From positions 1 to 63,673 of the forward strand of contig NZ_MOEN01000007.1 of assembly GCF_001968985.1 (NCBI RefSeq): DNA of 63,673 nucleotides, written 5' to 3'. The translations under genes and the position numbers were made by a program. The notes beneath the pieces are model-generated. The model ran no database searches, was not told the DNA's origin, and worked only from the letters and a program-made list of their open reading frames with translations. Source of the stretch: Desulfurobacterium indicum (GTDB lineage Bacteria > Aquificota > Aquificia > Desulfurobacteriales > Desulfurobacteriaceae). Positions 1 to 8,462 of this stretch are shown here, piece after piece (within the stretch, counting starts at the first letter, position 1; each line of letters begins with the position of its first letter).

Positions 1-378
1 TATTTCCTCTAAGGTTACCTGCGATATTTTGCTTATGGTTGAGGGTGAGTATTTAAGTTCAAACACGCTTTCAAGAGCCTGGGCTACTGCTCTTGCACTC
101 ATACCAGAGGCAAACATCCCAAGTATTAAGTCTTCAAGATTGATATCTCTTCTTCTATAAGGTTCTATCAACTTTGTTCTGAATTTTCCCTCTCTATCTC
201 TTGGAATTCTCAGATTTTCAAGCTTACCGATAACAGTATCTAAGTTTCTAACGTAAAAGCCGTTCTTTGTTCCTCCATGTTCTTTAAGAAACACTTCTCT
301 TTCAGCCGTCATGATTGACTCTAAGGTTTGCTTTACCACTTCCTTAACTAGGTCTGGTAAAATCTTCTGTAGTTCCAT
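1..378 (-). CDS. IS256-family (mutator) transposase, N-terminal 126 residues
   Basis: This is the start of a DDE transposase that would move the element. The ORF opens with MELQKILPDLVKEVVKQ and runs off the window. It contains the family's N-terminal signatures: KEHGGTKNGFYVR near residue 39, LRIPRDREGKFRTKLIEPY near 63, and the MFASGMSARAVAQALE helix near 96. The catalytic DDE residues would be further on, outside the window. The ATG at 378 has AGGAGG five bases upstream. That ribosome binding site lies inside a 10-bp inverted repeat, so translation is probably restrained. Family assignment is strong; whether the copy is intact cannot be judged. Confidence 0.9.
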   Translation of the reverse strand, partial: MELQKILPDLVKEVVKQTLESIMTAEREVFLKEHGGTKNGFYVRNLDTVIGKLENLRIPRDREGKFRTKLIEPYRRRDINLEDLILGMFASGMSARAVAQALESVFELKYSPSTISKISQVTLEEI

Positions 379-383
379 TTTTG

Positions 384-422
384 CCTCCTGGGGTTGGTAT
401 TTGTGGGGTGTTCCCCAGGAGG
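384..422 (-). promoter_or_regulatory. Hairpin masking the transposase ribosome binding site
   Basis: A perfect 10-bp inverted repeat, CCTCCTGGGG (384-393) and CCCCAGGAGG (413-422), flanks a 19-base loop. In the transposase transcript the second arm contains the AGGAGG ribosome binding site, five bases before the ATG. A transcript entering from outside the element would fold and hide this site. This is the known read-through protection strategy of some insertion sequences such as IS10 and IS50. The fold is visible in the sequence; the function is inferred. Confidence 0.6.
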
Positions 423-464
423 TTATCCCATTTCTCAAGCTTACACAAAATATCGTACACTACC

Positions 465-870
465 TTCTATCACCGATGATGTGGCTGCGAAGCTCGGAAT
501 TACGAATGAGTATATTGAAAGAAAAGCTCTTGAAAGAATAAGAGAGATTGAAGAGAGAAAACAGAAATTTGGTGTTTCTGATGTTGACCTTTATAACAGA
601 GATGTTATTCTTGTAGATGACGGGATAGCAACGGGGTTGACGGTTAAAGCCGCGATTTCTGAAATAAAAAGGGAGCGGCCGTTACGTATAATTCTTGCTG
701 TTCCTGTTATGCCTGAAGATAAGATAGAAGAGTTTTCTTCGCTGGTTGACGACCTTATAGTTCTATATGCTCCGACATTTTTCAATGCCGTAGGGCAGTT
801 TTACCAGTATTTTCCTCAGGTTGAGGATGAAGAGGTAATAAAGATACTTAGAGAGTTAAACGAGAGATGA
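465..870 (+). pseudogene. Phosphoribosyltransferase, 5' end removed by IS256 insertion
   Basis: The remaining ORF encodes roughly the last 135 residues of a PRTase-fold protein of the kind that binds PRPP. The PRPP loop is intact (DVILVDDGIATGLTVKAAI), preceded by a helical region KALERIREIEERK and followed by a typical hydrophobic C-terminus. The usual N-terminal part with the substrate hood is missing. Reading back from 'ITDDVAAKLGI' the frame passes directly into the IS end at about 464. An ATG-less frame extends into the element, so a fused product starting at 394 is possible but would lack the N-terminal fold. The stop overlaps the rarA start (ATGA), so the original operon linkage is still visible. 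Confidence 0.8.
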
Positions 871-2159
871 TGGATACGCTTTTTTCAAAAGGGAAAAGAC
901 CTCTTGCTGTCAGGCTTCAGCCTGAAAATTTTGAAGAGTTTGTTGGTCAGAGACATATTATAGGTAAAGGTAAACCTTTAAGGCGACTTATTGAAAATGA
1001 TGCTGTCAAGCCTTCCATATTTTGGGGAGAACCTGGAACCGGCAAAACGGCACTGGCACGGTTGATAGCTAAAATGTCCAATGCCGACTTTATAGAGCTT
1101 AACGCTGTTACTTCAAACATTAAAGAGATAAAAGAGGCTCTTGCAAAGGGGAGAAAAAACTTTGAGATTGGAAGGAAGACAATACTTTTCATAGATGAAA
1201 TTCACAGGTTTAACAAGGTTCAGCAGGATGCGTTGCTTCCCGATATAGAGGCGGGAAATGTCATACTTGTAGGTGCTTCCACTGAGAACCCTTACTTTTC
1301 CCTCGTTCCGGCTTTAAGATCAAGGGTTAAACTTTACAAGTTTGAGCCTCTTTCGCCGGGAGAGATTAAGACTTTAATCATGAGGGCGCTTACCGATAAG
1401 AGAGGTTTAAAGAAGCAGAATTTGGCAATTTCCGAAAGTGCCCTTGAGCTTCTTGCCAGACTTTCGGGAGGGGACGGCAGGAAGGCTTTGAACTATCTTG
1501 AAGAGATTGCTGCTTTGCTTCCTTCTGGTTCTGAAATTGATGAAAAGGTTGTGAAGGAAGTGGCTTTCGGTGAAACCACAAAATACGGTAAGGGAGACTA
1601 TCACTATGATGTTATCTCTGCTTTTATAAAATCTGTTAGAGGAAGTGATGTTGATGCGGCACTTTACTACCTTGCAAGGATGCTTAAAGGTGGAGAGGAT
1701 CCAGTTTTCATTGCAAGGCGTCTTGTTATCCTTGCTTCTGAAGATATAGGTAATGCAAATCCACAGGCTCTCTTGATGGCAAATGCTGCAATGGATGCGG
1801 TTTCAAAGATAGGGATGCCGGAAGCAGCACTCGTCCTTGCCCAGGTTACGATATATCTTTCAATGAGTCCGAAATCGAACGCCGTTTACAAATCTCTCAA
1901 AAGGGTTGTGGAGGCTGTTGAATCGGGCGATGTCCTTCCTGTTCCTCTCCATTTAAGGGATTCTCATTACAAAGGTGCCGGCAATATGGGGCACGGTAAA
2001 GGTTATCTTTATCCTCATGATTTCCCGGGACATTACGTTGAGCAGAACTATCTTTCCGAAGATAGGAAATTTTATTCTGATGATGGTATAGGCTTTGAAA
2101 AACAGTTAAAACAGTGGCTGGAGGAGATGAAAGGTGCTAAAAATAACAGGAAAGACTGA
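867..2159 (+). CDS. rarA: Replication-associated recombination protein A (AAA+ ATPase, RarA/MgsA)
   Basis: A cytoplasmic clamp-loader-like ATPase of 430 residues that acts at stalled replication forks. Walker A is GEPGTGKTAL near residue 54 and Walker B is ILFIDEIHRF near 108. The sensor region STENPYFSLVPALRSR follows, and then the C-terminal tetramerisation domain with the family motif KGYLYPHDFPGHYV. Length and domain order match E. coli RarA and eukaryotic WRNIP1. The start ATG overlaps the stop of the truncated phosphoribosyltransferase, and the last 26 bases overlap aroE, so the three were or are co-transcribed. The IS upstream may have changed expression of this gene. Confidence 0.95.
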   Translation: MMDTLFSKGKRPLAVRLQPENFEEFVGQRHIIGKGKPLRRLIENDAVKPSIFWGEPGTGKTALARLIAKMSNADFIELNAVTSNIKEIKEALAKGRKNFEIGRKTILFIDEIHRFNKVQQDALLPDIEAGNVILVGASTENPYFSLVPALRSRVKLYKFEPLSPGEIKTLIMRALTDKRGLKKQNLAISESALELLARLSGGDGRKALNYLEEIAALLPSGSEIDEKVVKEVAFGETTKYGKGDYHYDVISAFIKSVRGSDVDAALYYLARMLKGGEDPVFIARRLVILASEDIGNANPQALLMANAAMDAVSKIGMPEAALVLAQVTIYLSMSPKSNAVYKSLKRVVEAVESGDVLPVPLHLRDSHYKGAGNMGHGKGYLYPHDFPGHYVEQNYLSEDRKFYSDDGIGFEKQLKQWLEEMKGAKNNRKD

Positions 2160-2976
2160 CGTTTACGGTATTTTTGGTTTTCCGGTGGAACACTCCCTTT
2201 CTCCTTTAATGCAGACTGCGGCTTTTCATACCCTCGGTATTGATGCTGTCTATGTGCCTTTTGAGGTTAATCCTGAAAACCTAAAGGATGCAGTTGCAGG
2301 TCTTCGTGCCATGAATATAAGAGGGATAAACATCACCGTGCCTTTAAAGGAGAAAATTGTTCCGCTTCTTGATAAGGTAGATGAGGCAGCAGCCTTTTTG
2401 GGAGCCGTTAATACTGTTAAGAATGAAAACGGTATTTTGAGCGGTTACAACACCGACGGAGACGGTTTCGTTGATTCTCTTGAAGAGGAGGGAGTCGATA
2501 TAAGCGGAAAAACAGTTCTCCTTATAGGAGCGGGAGGTTCGGGGAAAGCGGTTGCTTTTGCCCTTTTAAAGAGAGGAGCCGAAAAGGTGGTTATTGCCAA
2601 CAGAACAGTTGAAAAAGCAGAGTCTCTTGCCGGGAAACTTGAAAGCTACGGGAAGGTTGAAGCTGTTTCTCTGGGCGATGTTGAAAACCTCCTGGAAAAG
2701 GTTGATTTAATCGTGAATACAACGTCTCTTGGTATGAAAGAGAGTGATCCACCGCTTTTTAACTATATACTTATTCCTTCCTCTGTCACAGTTGTTGATA
2801 TTATTTACAAACCTTTTAAAACAAAACTCCTTCTGGCGGCAGAAGAAAATGGGGCAAAGATAGTAAATGGTCTGGGAATGCTTGTTCATCAAGGGGCAAG
2901 GGCTTTCAGGATATGGACAGGACGTAAGCCGCCGATAGATGTGATGAAAAGAGTTCTAATGGAGCAGTTATGGTAG
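2134..2976 (+). CDS. aroE: Shikimate 5-dehydrogenase (NADP+)
   Basis: Reduces 3-dehydroshikimate to shikimate in aromatic amino acid synthesis. The 280-residue protein shows the substrate-binding SLSPLMQ near residue 20, NITVPLK near 66, the cofactor-linked NTDGDGF near 107, the dinucleotide loop GAGGSGKAVAFAL near 132 and NRT for NADP(H) preference. The start is GTG at 2134, with GAGGAG nine bases upstream inside the end of rarA, so translation is probably coupled. The end overlaps the next gene by 7 bases. Length is normal for AroE and no catalytic residue appears lost. Confidence 0.96.
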   Translation: MLKITGKTDVYGIFGFPVEHSLSPLMQTAAFHTLGIDAVYVPFEVNPENLKDAVAGLRAMNIRGINITVPLKEKIVPLLDKVDEAAAFLGAVNTVKNENGILSGYNTDGDGFVDSLEEEGVDISGKTVLLIGAGGSGKAVAFALLKRGAEKVVIANRTVEKAESLAGKLESYGKVEAVSLGDVENLLEKVDLIVNTTSLGMKESDPPLFNYILIPSSVTVVDIIYKPFKTKLLLAAEENGAKIVNGLGMLVHQGARAFRIWTGRKPPIDVMKRVLMEQLW

Positions 2977-4241
2977 AGTTTATGCGGGAGCTTGTTAATT
3001 CTTCCGTCTGGAATCAGTATGAGCCTTACTTTTTGTCAATAATTTTCGGTGCTCTTGTTGGGATAGAGAGGGAGTATAAAAAACAGCTTGAAGGGATTCC
3101 GACGTTTGGTGGTATTAGAACGTTTATTCTCATATCCTTGCTTGGAACTTTGTCCGCTCATGTGGCCGATGGTATATCTCCGATTGTTGTTCCTGTGGTT
3201 TTTGTGGTTGCTTCTGCTTTTATTCTTATGGCTCAAAAGAACGAAAAGGAGCCGGGCTTGACTTCCGAATTTGCCGCCCTTGTAACCTTTTTTACAGGTG
3301 TCCTCTGCTTTTTCAGAGAGTATCAGATAGCTGCCGTTATATCGATAGCTGTTTTTTCTATTCTTACGTTTAAAAAGCCGATGCACGAATTTGTAAGGCA
3401 CATTACTCTTGATGATTTGTTTGCATTTTTAAAATTTGCCGTTGTTACGGTGCTTATCTATCCTCTCCTTCCTGATAAAACGTTTTACGGAGTAAATCCG
3501 AGAGATGTTTGGGCGATGGTTGTTGTTATCTCTACGATAGATTTTATCGGATATGTTCTTACCAAATTTGTTGGAAGTAAGAAAGGGACAGTTATTACAG
3601 GACTTATAGGAGGTCTTGTTTCAAGCACGGCCGTTACAATTACTCTTTCGTCGTTTGCGAAAAGGAATCCGGTTATAGTGAGTGAATATGCCGCCGGGAT
3701 AGTCGGTGCTTCTGCGATAATGTTTTTTAGGATTTTAACACTTGTTTTTATCGTTAATACTGCTCTTGTAAAGTTTTTTCTCTTTCCGTGTGTTGTTGCT
3801 ACAATTTTCGGCCTCTTCTTCACCTATGCCAGGGCAAAAATGACAAAGGGAAATGAAAAGATAGAGGTTGAAAATCCTTATGAGTTATCAACGGCTCTTA
3901 AATTTGGAGTCTTTTTCGGTTTTATTCTTTTTCTTACGAAGTTTGCTGCAAAGTATGCCGGTGCCTGGGGGCTTTTTGCTATAGCAGCCGTTTCGGGGCT
4001 TTCCGATGTGGATGCAATAACGCTTTCAATGGCAAAACTTTACTCTTCCGGTGAAATTACGGCATTGATAGCGGTTACGGCGATATTTATAGCGGCTACG
4101 GTGAACACACTTTTTAAATGGTTTATTACCTTTTTCATTGGGGGCAGGGAAATATTTAGAGAAAGCACTAAAGGCTTCCTTTTGCTTCTTGCCGGAGAAA
4201 TTCTTGGATTGGCAGGAATTTTTGCAGTTTTATTACGTTAA
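2970..4241 (+). CDS. MgtC/SapB-type membrane protein with DUF4010-like C-terminus
   Basis: An inner-membrane protein of 423 residues with about eleven hydrophobic segments. The first ~140 residues carry the MgtC signature ([11 protein letters not shown] near residue 30, [13 protein letters not shown] near 47). The rest matches the general pattern of DUF4010 proteins, with [13 protein letters not shown] near 213 and [14 protein letters not shown] near 345. Members of this fusion family are annotated only as membrane proteins; a role in Mg2+ or other ion homeostasis is borrowed from MgtC and unproven. It follows aroE with an overlap and converges on panD, whose stop lies within 4 bases of its own. 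Confidence 0.8.
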   Translation: MVEFMRELVNSSVWNQYEPYFLSIIFGALVGIEREYKKQLEGIPTFGGIRTFILISLLGTLSAHVADGISPIVVPVVFVVASAFILMAQKNEKEPGLTSEFAALVTFFTGVLCFFREYQIAAVISIAVFSILTFKKPMHEFVRHITLDDLFAFLKFAVVTVLIYPLLPDKTFYGVNPRDVWAMVVVISTIDFIGYVLTKFVGSKKGTVITGLIGGLVSSTAVTITLSSFAKRNPVIVSEYAAGIVGASAIMFFRILTLVFIVNTALVKFFLFPCVVATIFGLFFTYARAKMTKGNEKIEVENPYELSTALKFGVFFGFILFLTKFAAKYAGAWGLFAIAAVSGLSDVDAITLSMAKLYSSGEITALIAVTAIFIAATVNTLFKWFITFFIGGREIFRESTKGFLLLLAGEILGLAGIFAVLLR

Positions 4242-4618
4242 ACTAAGATTCCTCCGGATTGAGAAGCCACTTTTACAGGTCTGTTTTCTTCATCTACAAG
4301 AACAACCGTTGGAGAGAAGTTCTCAAGTTCTGCCTCTTCAAGTTCACAGTAGGAAACGATAATAACTTTATCGCCCACCTGCACTTTTCTTGCAGCAGCA
4401 CCGTTTAAGCATATTACGCCACTTTCCGCCTCTCCAGGTATTACGTATGTGGAAAATCTTTCACCATTTGTGATGTTGTATATATCAACCTTTTCGTAAG
4501 GAAGAATGTTGGCAAGTTTCATAAGTGAAGAGTCTATGGTAATGCTTCCCTCATAGTTAAGGTCTGCCTGTGTTACCGTAGCTCTGTGTATTTTTGACTT
4601 AAACATAAATCTTCTCAT
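4238..4618 (-). CDS. panD: Aspartate 1-decarboxylase proenzyme
   Basis: Makes beta-alanine from L-aspartate for pantothenate and coenzyme A. The 126-residue chain has the self-cleavage site in YEGSITID, where Gly-Ser hydrolysis creates the N-terminal pyruvoyl group of the alpha chain. [10 protein letters not shown] and NGAAARK are further family signatures. The start chosen is ATG at 4618 (MRRFMFKSK), which has GGAGAGG eight bases upstream and fits the family N-terminus; an upstream in-frame TTG adds only five residues with no family support. It is convergent with the MgtC-like gene. Confidence 0.95.
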   Translation of the reverse strand: MRRFMFKSKIHRATVTQADLNYEGSITIDSSLMKLANILPYEKVDIYNITNGERFSTYVIPGEAESGVICLNGAAARKVQVGDKVIIVSYCELEEAELENFSPTVVLVDEENRPVKVASQSGGILV

Positions 4619-4710
4619 TCTGCCTCTCCGCAAGAGAGTTTATTCAGAGTAAATATATATAAATCTGGTGTGAAAATGCAAAGATGGGAGAAAAAGATGA
4701 ACTTTTAAAG

Positions 4711-4735
4711 AGCGGGCTTCAAGCCCGCTGGAGAT
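4711..4735 (-). terminator. Likely intrinsic terminator of mscL
   Basis: A near-perfect palindrome AGCGGGC-TTCAA-GCCCGCT lies just beyond the mscL stop. On the minus strand it is followed by a moderately T-rich tract. The stem is strong, the U-run is weak. Confidence 0.55.
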
Positions 4736-5124
4736 TATTTCTCGGCCATTTCTTTTAATAGATCCCTTATCTCTGAAAGTAAAACTTCCTCTTTTGATGG
4801 TGCTGGTGGTGCGGATGGTTTTTCTTTTTCTTTCTTTTTAAAGGAGTTTATAGCTTTGATTGCCAAAAATATTGCGAAAGCTATTATTACAAAATCAACG
4901 ACAGATTGGATAAATTTTCCATATTTGATAGTTGCTTTTCCAACAGTTATAGATAGTCCTGTAAAATTTACACCGCCGACAAGAAGCCCTATAAGTGGCA
5001 TAAGGACATCACCAACAAATGATGAAACGATTTTCCCGAATGCTGCACCTATGATGATACCGATTGCCATGTCAATTACATTACCTCTCATGGCGAATTC
5101 TTTAAACTCTTTGAGTATTCCCAT
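4735..5124 (-). CDS. mscL: Large-conductance mechanosensitive channel MscL
   Basis: A homopentameric inner-membrane channel that opens under osmotic downshock. The 129-residue protein has the N-terminal amphipathic helix ([22 protein letters not shown]), the glycine-rich pore helix TM1, a periplasmic loop, TM2 near residues 67-90 ([18 protein letters not shown]) and a charged C-terminal bundle. The start ATG at 5124 has GGAGG seven bases upstream; the longer frame upstream has no family match. It is a single-gene unit with a hairpin behind it. Confidence 0.95.
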   Translation of the reverse strand: MGILKEFKEFAMRGNVIDMAIGIIIGAAFGKIVSSFVGDVLMPLIGLLVGGVNFTGLSITVGKATIKYGKFIQSVVDFVIIAFAIFLAIKAINSFKKKEKEKPSAPPAPSKEEVLLSEIRDLLKEMAEK

Positions 5125-5287
5125 ACTTTTCCTCCGGATAGTGTTATTTGTTTGCAAAAATAAATATTTTAGTTCCCGGAATAATTTAAAATACATCCAA
5201 GCTCATTTTAATATAATTTGAATTTTGCTGTCAATTTTTAATTTTTTAGATTTTTTTGATTACTGGGAGGGAAAATTTGAAGAAAGC

Positions 5288-5306
5288 GAGGGGTGATTCA
5301 CCCCTC
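5288..5306 (-). terminator. Hairpin at the end of the two-gene membrane operon
   Basis: GAGGGGTG-att-CACCCCTC forms an 8-bp stem with a 3-base loop. It overlaps the stop codon of the minus-strand gene ending at 5305 and is followed on that strand by a pyrimidine-rich stretch. It is likely to terminate that operon. Confidence 0.6.
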
Positions 5307-5850
5307 ACTTATTGATATCTTCGGAAACCTTCTTAACAACTTCGGCAATGTAGTAGCCTGAAAGAAGCTCAAGACCCCACACGATCAGTGTCGGTATGGC
5401 AGCGCCGTAGGTGAGAGCTTTTACTACCAGAGCCACTGGTCCTGCAACAATTATGTTCATTCCCAGAATTATTGAGAACGTAAGAACCAGGAAAAAGGCA
5501 AGGTAGTAAGCATACTTAAACGGTTCCAGTGAGTTATACCAGAGTATTAGAAGTGATGCGATGCTCATCTCTTTTATCTTTTCTACCGGCTCTTTCACTT
5601 TAGCCATTAAGGTTTCTTTGCTCAGTTCCTCTCCTTTTAGAAACATTGATGCTGCATTTGCCACACCGCCATAGCCAAAGATGAGCCTGTTAGCAAACAG
5701 CCAGAAGCCGATTAATCCTATTAAAAATGCTGCTGTTTCGGGATTTGATGCGGCAACTGCAATTAATGCCGCTATTCCAAAGGCTGCTGCGATAACGGTA
5801 ATTGCAAAAAGAATCATAAACAACCACCAGACTATCCTTTCTTTTTTCAT
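5305..5850 (-). CDS. Uncharacterised membrane protein, four to five helices
   Basis: I do not recognise a family. The 181-residue protein has hydrophobic segments near residues 8-33, 40-58, 97-130 (two closely spaced) and 140-165, with an amphipathic charged stretch (VKEPVEKIKEM) between the second and third. The C-terminus is charged (VVKKVSEDINK). Its start overlaps the stop of the preceding gene (ATGA), with GGAGG upstream, so the two are translationally coupled and probably act together at the membrane. No catalytic motif is visible. Confidence 0.6.
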   Translation of the reverse strand: MKKERIVWWLFMILFAITVIAAAFGIAALIAVAASNPETAAFLIGLIGFWLFANRLIFGYGGVANAASMFLKGEELSKETLMAKVKEPVEKIKEMSIASLLILWYNSLEPFKYAYYLAFFLVLTFSIILGMNIIVAGPVALVVKALTYGAAIPTLIVWGLELLSGYYIAEVVKKVSEDINK

Positions 5851-6341
5851 TTTTCACCTCCTTTTTGAGTGCTTTGAACAGTGGCTTTGTTTGATACGCC
5901 CATTTTGAAAGGATGTACTATTGTGTAAAGATCACTTGAAAGTGGTGTTATGTAGGTAAAGGTTGCCAGAATACCATCACCAATTTCAAGTTTTTCTGTT
6001 CCTGGTTTGAGTTTTAGAACCACTTTAGTAACTACTCCCGGAGGTAGTGTTACTTTTACAGGAATGTTAGAAACCACGTAGCCTTTTTCTTTGGTTTTGC
6101 TTCCCGGCGTAAATACGAAAGATTCCTGAATAATTGTTAAAGGCATTCCTCCGGGATTAAGCATTGAATAGGTCAACTGGTGCTTTTTCCTGTTGTAACT
6201 TACTTCTGTGACAATCGGTGATGCCGGGATTGACGCTACAACTTTTGCTACCGTTACGCCTGTAAAGAATGTTCCTATGCTCCAGCCGAGAAACAGACCG
6301 ATGATGGTTAGCAGAGCAAGTATTCCTGCTGGTTTTCTCAT
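5847..6341 (-). CDS. Uncharacterised membrane-anchored beta-rich protein
   Basis: A 164-residue protein with an N-terminal hydrophobic anchor or uncleaved signal (residues 6-36). The rest is beta-strand-rich, with alternating residues such as VSYNRKKHQLTYSM and PVKVTLPPGVVTKVVLKL. The pattern recalls small periplasmic immunoglobulin- or LEA-like folds, but I cannot assign one. It has a good GGAGGTG site before its ATG and leads a two-gene operon with the membrane protein behind it. It is transcribed divergently from the DUF505-like gene. Confidence 0.6.
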   Translation of the reverse strand: MRKPAGILALLTIIGLFLGWSIGTFFTGVTVAKVVASIPASPIVTEVSYNRKKHQLTYSMLNPGGMPLTIIQESFVFTPGSKTKEKGYVVSNIPVKVTLPPGVVTKVVLKLKPGTEKLEIGDGILATFTYITPLSSDLYTIVHPFKMGVSNKATVQSTQKGGEK

Positions 6342-6427
6342 CTTTCACCTCCCATTATTGGATTTAACATGGCTCAATTTAATAATCTAAAATATTATTG
6401 TCAACCTTATTTAGTTTTCTATATTAG

Positions 6428-6454
6428 TTGACTTTAAATTACGTGTGATATATT
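6428..6454 (+). promoter_or_regulatory. Candidate sigma-70 promoter for the DUF505-like operon
   Basis: TTGACT (6428-6433) is followed after a short 15-base spacer by TATATT (6449-6454), which carries an extended TG one base upstream. It lies about 55 bases before the ATG in the divergent intergenic region. The spacer is shorter than the optimum. Confidence 0.4.
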
Positions 6455-6507
6455 TTCAAATATAGAAGTATTTGCTGAAACACGAAAAATCACAACCGGA
6501 GGTGAAA

Positions 6508-8442
6508 ATGGTAATCAGAAAGGAGCACGCGCTCGCTCTCCTGAAACTGAGAGAGGTAGAGAAAGGACAGTTCTGTAGAGTCAAGGAAACGGAAGAAGCG
6601 CCGTTTATGGAGCTTGAGATGGCAAACCTTGCAAGGATGGGAAAACCTCTTGAGTATATTTTGACGTATTGGGGAGAAGCTCTTGTAAACGTTTTGAAGG
6701 AAATGGTTGAGAAGGGAGTTATTTCTCATCCTGAAAAGTGGGATGAAGAGTTTAGATGGGTTGGTTCTGAAGTTATAGCCATGATAGATTCGGCTGTCAA
6801 AAATGCGGATATTCCTGGAGAGCTTACTGAAAAGTATCTTGAAGAGAGGGGATTTGTTGAAGAGAAAAAGATAGAGAAGAAGGGGACTTTTAAAGTTATA
6901 AATGATTATGCCAGAGCCGTTTATGATATTTTCCAGAATGCAAGTCCGAGGTTGATTGTATCAAAAGAGCTTCACGACTACATTAAATCAATTCCTTCAG
7001 GTCCTGCCGAAAGCTCAATGCTTAAAGGTGAGGAAAGGTTGCCTCTCATACTTGAATCAATGAGACTTATAGCTTTTTCTGTGCCTTCATCCGATGTTTA
7101 TACTTTTACCGCTCTCGGATGTAAGGTCAAGGAGGCTTGTGAGTTGATTCCGCCGGCTCTTGATGTGGTTATTTCTGAAGACATTATGGACACACTTGCA
7201 GAGTGTTTTGATTCCGGTATTGATGAATTAACTGAAGAAGAGAAAGAAGTGCTGTGGGCACTTGCTCTTGTAGATGATAAAGGTGAGTTACTTCCGCCGG
7301 GAGAAGCTCTTCTTGAAGTTTACAGGGTCTGGAAGGACAAGGAAGTTCTTCCTGTTAAGACGATAAACGTTGAAAATATTGATGCTGAGCTTCTCAAAGG
7401 TATTGAAGAGGTATGGAAAAAGCATGAAGATAATCCGGAAGTTGTTCCTACTGTCGATGAGCTTGTTCATTACCTTTTTTACAAGCCTCTTAAAGATTAC
7501 AAGCATGTTATGGAACATTACGGCAGAAGGCTCTATCAGGATTTGGGTTATCAGAAAAAAGAAGAGATTAAAAAGAAGTTTTCCGAAGTTAAAACGGTTG
7601 AAGAGCTTTTCAAGAGCTTTTACGAAAAGGGAAACAAGTGGTATGTCAAGCTTTACGACATTGTTCAAGAGAGTCTCTATACTATGGAATCATTTAACCT
7701 TATCGAATCAAAAGATTATAACGGCAAAAAGGTTCACTATCTAACAGATTGGGGCAAGAAAGCTCTTGAAGATATGAAGACAAGAGGATTTAGAAGGATT
7801 TCTTCAACGGCTGTTAAAGCTATTACGATTAAGAACAGAGTTTTCGGTGCTCCCAATGTTGACTGGTATGAAGAAGCAGTTTCCGCTCAGCTTGTTGGTG
7901 GTGGGGAGCCGACGGTTGCGGGTAAGCTCTATGAAGATGCGGCTTATGGAATCAAGAGACTTCCCCACATAACAAGATTTGAGCTTCAGGTTCTTCACAA
8001 AATTCCGGAAAACGGCTTCTTTGTAGATGATCTTTACGAACATTTTGATGAGACGTGGCATGAAGAGATTGAATATGCCGTTAATAAACTTGAAGCAAGA
8101 GGATATATTGATATCTTACCAAACAGGGCAATTGTCCTGACAGAAGTTGGAAGACTTATAAAGAGGGCCCTCGCCGGAACACCGGAAGGTTTCGCCAATC
8201 CTATTACGCCTCTTGGCGTCAGGGTGCTTGATGCGCTCAGGAAAGTAGGAACTCTCTATGTTAAAGAGCAAAAAGTAAGAGTTCTTCCGAAAAATCTTAA
8301 AGAAGCCATTAAGCTTTCAGGCCTTGATGAAGAGACTTTCGGTGAAGAACTCTTAATTCTTAAAAAGGCAAACCTTGTTGGTAAAAACAGCATCAATGAA
8401 GCAGGCCTTTTGATCCTTGAAGCTTTCGACAAACTTAATTAA
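6508..8442 (+). CDS. DUF505-like protein (conserved, function unknown)
   Basis: A large soluble protein of 644 residues, charged, with no signal peptide or membrane segment. By overall look (helical, winged-helix-like C-terminal stretches such as LTDWGKKALEDM and LTEVGRLIKRAL, mixed with acidic helices) it resembles DUF505 proteins found in Aquificota, Thermotogota and methanogens. The match is from memory and unverified. The ATG at 6508 is chosen because GGAGGTG lies four bases upstream; a longer frame from 6472 lacks a site. The repeated 'LT.WG/VG+' pattern suggests several winged-helix modules, so nucleic-acid or protein binding is possible. The next gene follows after 20 bases. Confidence 0.65.
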   Translation: MVIRKEHALALLKLREVEKGQFCRVKETEEAPFMELEMANLARMGKPLEYILTYWGEALVNVLKEMVEKGVISHPEKWDEEFRWVGSEVIAMIDSAVKNADIPGELTEKYLEERGFVEEKKIEKKGTFKVINDYARAVYDIFQNASPRLIVSKELHDYIKSIPSGPAESSMLKGEERLPLILESMRLIAFSVPSSDVYTFTALGCKVKEACELIPPALDVVISEDIMDTLAECFDSGIDELTEEEKEVLWALALVDDKGELLPPGEALLEVYRVWKDKEVLPVKTINVENIDAELLKGIEEVWKKHEDNPEVVPTVDELVHYLFYKPLKDYKHVMEHYGRRLYQDLGYQKKEEIKKKFSEVKTVEELFKSFYEKGNKWYVKLYDIVQESLYTMESFNLIESKDYNGKKVHYLTDWGKKALEDMKTRGFRRISSTAVKAITIKNRVFGAPNVDWYEEAVSAQLVGGGEPTVAGKLYEDAAYGIKRLPHITRFELQVLHKIPENGFFVDDLYEHFDETWHEEIEYAVNKLEARGYIDILPNRAIVLTEVGRLIKRALAGTPEGFANPITPLGVRVLDALRKVGTLYVKEQKVRVLPKNLKEAIKLSGLDEETFGEELLILKKANLVGKNSINEAGLLILEAFDKLN

Positions 8443-8462
8443 ACCTTATCAGGGAGGGAGTT

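Larger units (their letters stand above)
1..464 (-). mobile_element. IS256-family insertion sequence, 5' part only (continues beyond the window start)
   Basis: The element holds the start of a mutator-type transposase read leftwards, preceded by about 85 bases of untranslated leader. Its outer end is placed near 464. Read inward on the minus strand, the terminus begins GGTAGTGTACGATA and aligns with the terminus of a second element at the right edge of the window (GGTTGTGTCAATAA...TTTTGTGTAA). The two leaders also share a CCTCCTGG-GAACA block. The other end and any target duplication lie outside the window, so the outer boundary is good to a few bases only. Confidence 0.85.
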
